DNA of 31,695 nucleotides from a virus. The stretch covers positions 1-31,695 of IMG/VR virus record IMGVR_UViG_3300031673_000310, one strand, 5' to 3'. Within the stretch, counting starts at the first letter, position 1. Every line of letters starts with the position of its first letter. Below the pieces are notes generated by a model. It did no database searches. It saw nothing but the letters and a program-made list of their open reading frames with translations, and was not told where the DNA came from. Positions 31,685 to 31,695 of the stretch are shown here, piece by piece. The translations under genes were made by a program, and so were the position numbers.

Positions 31685-31695
31685 TAGGGAATTAA

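Noticed and set aside
1-31695. CRISPR array, tRNA, rRNA, insertion sequence or attachment site
   Set aside because: No repeat-spacer pattern, cloverleaf, transposase or integrase was found on either strand by reading.

Overview
The window reads as a nearly complete or complete genome of a small tailed phage (siphovirus with an HK97-type head) that infects a member of the Bacteroidota, most likely Flavobacteriia. Supporting signs: the DNA is very AT-rich (GC below about 30% by eye); promoters match the Bacteroidota pattern TTG, about 20 bases, TAnnTTTG; genes start after A/T-rich leaders rather than strong Shine-Dalgarno sites; and the tail fibre carries the RVGIG..TPTAKLDI and GFLPPRLT motifs common in Bacteroidota fibres. 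Every gene I accept lies on the + strand, packed tightly with ATGA or TAATG overlaps. I see no integrase, repressor, DNA polymerase, tRNA or rRNA.

Layout. 1-562: four tiny genes, including a ribbon-helix-helix regulator, two membrane peptides and a Cys-rich 26-residue peptide. 576-1908: a ParB-fold protein overlapping a GT-A-like glycosyltransferase, a pair that recalls phage DNA-hypermodification modules. 1911-6831: packaging and head genes (small and large terminase, portal, prohead protease, major capsid protein), closed by a hairpin terminator. 6853-11728: connector candidates, then a cluster of beta-rich fibre-like genes, a two-TM protein, a DUF1353 protein and a probable neck protein. 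11758-24205: tail (tube, chaperone candidates, tape measure, hub/baseplate proteins, a long fibre). 24245-26098: lysis region (membrane-anchored protein, M15 peptidase endolysin, 3-TM GTA-type holin), closed by a strong terminator at 26153-26185.

26248-31592 is an early operon driven by a good promoter. It holds a Rad52-like annealing protein, a DnaD-like replication protein whose gene contains three 12-bp iteron-like repeats, a second replication-linked gene, a cassette of very small unknown genes joined by repeated leader sequences and two hairpins (29166-30638), and then NinG and NinB, the lambda nin-region recombination proteins. The window ends in a second copy of the early promoter (31653-31684) that shares its sequence and an upstream box with the first. 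If the molecule is circular, that promoter would fire directly into the ribbon-helix-helix gene at position 8.

Most notable: the ParB/glycosyltransferase pair with no recognisable base-oxidising partner; the duplicated early promoter; the accessory cassette with modular leaders and structured DNA/RNA; a tail-hub protein with a long hydrophobic insert; and a fibre cluster placed among head genes.
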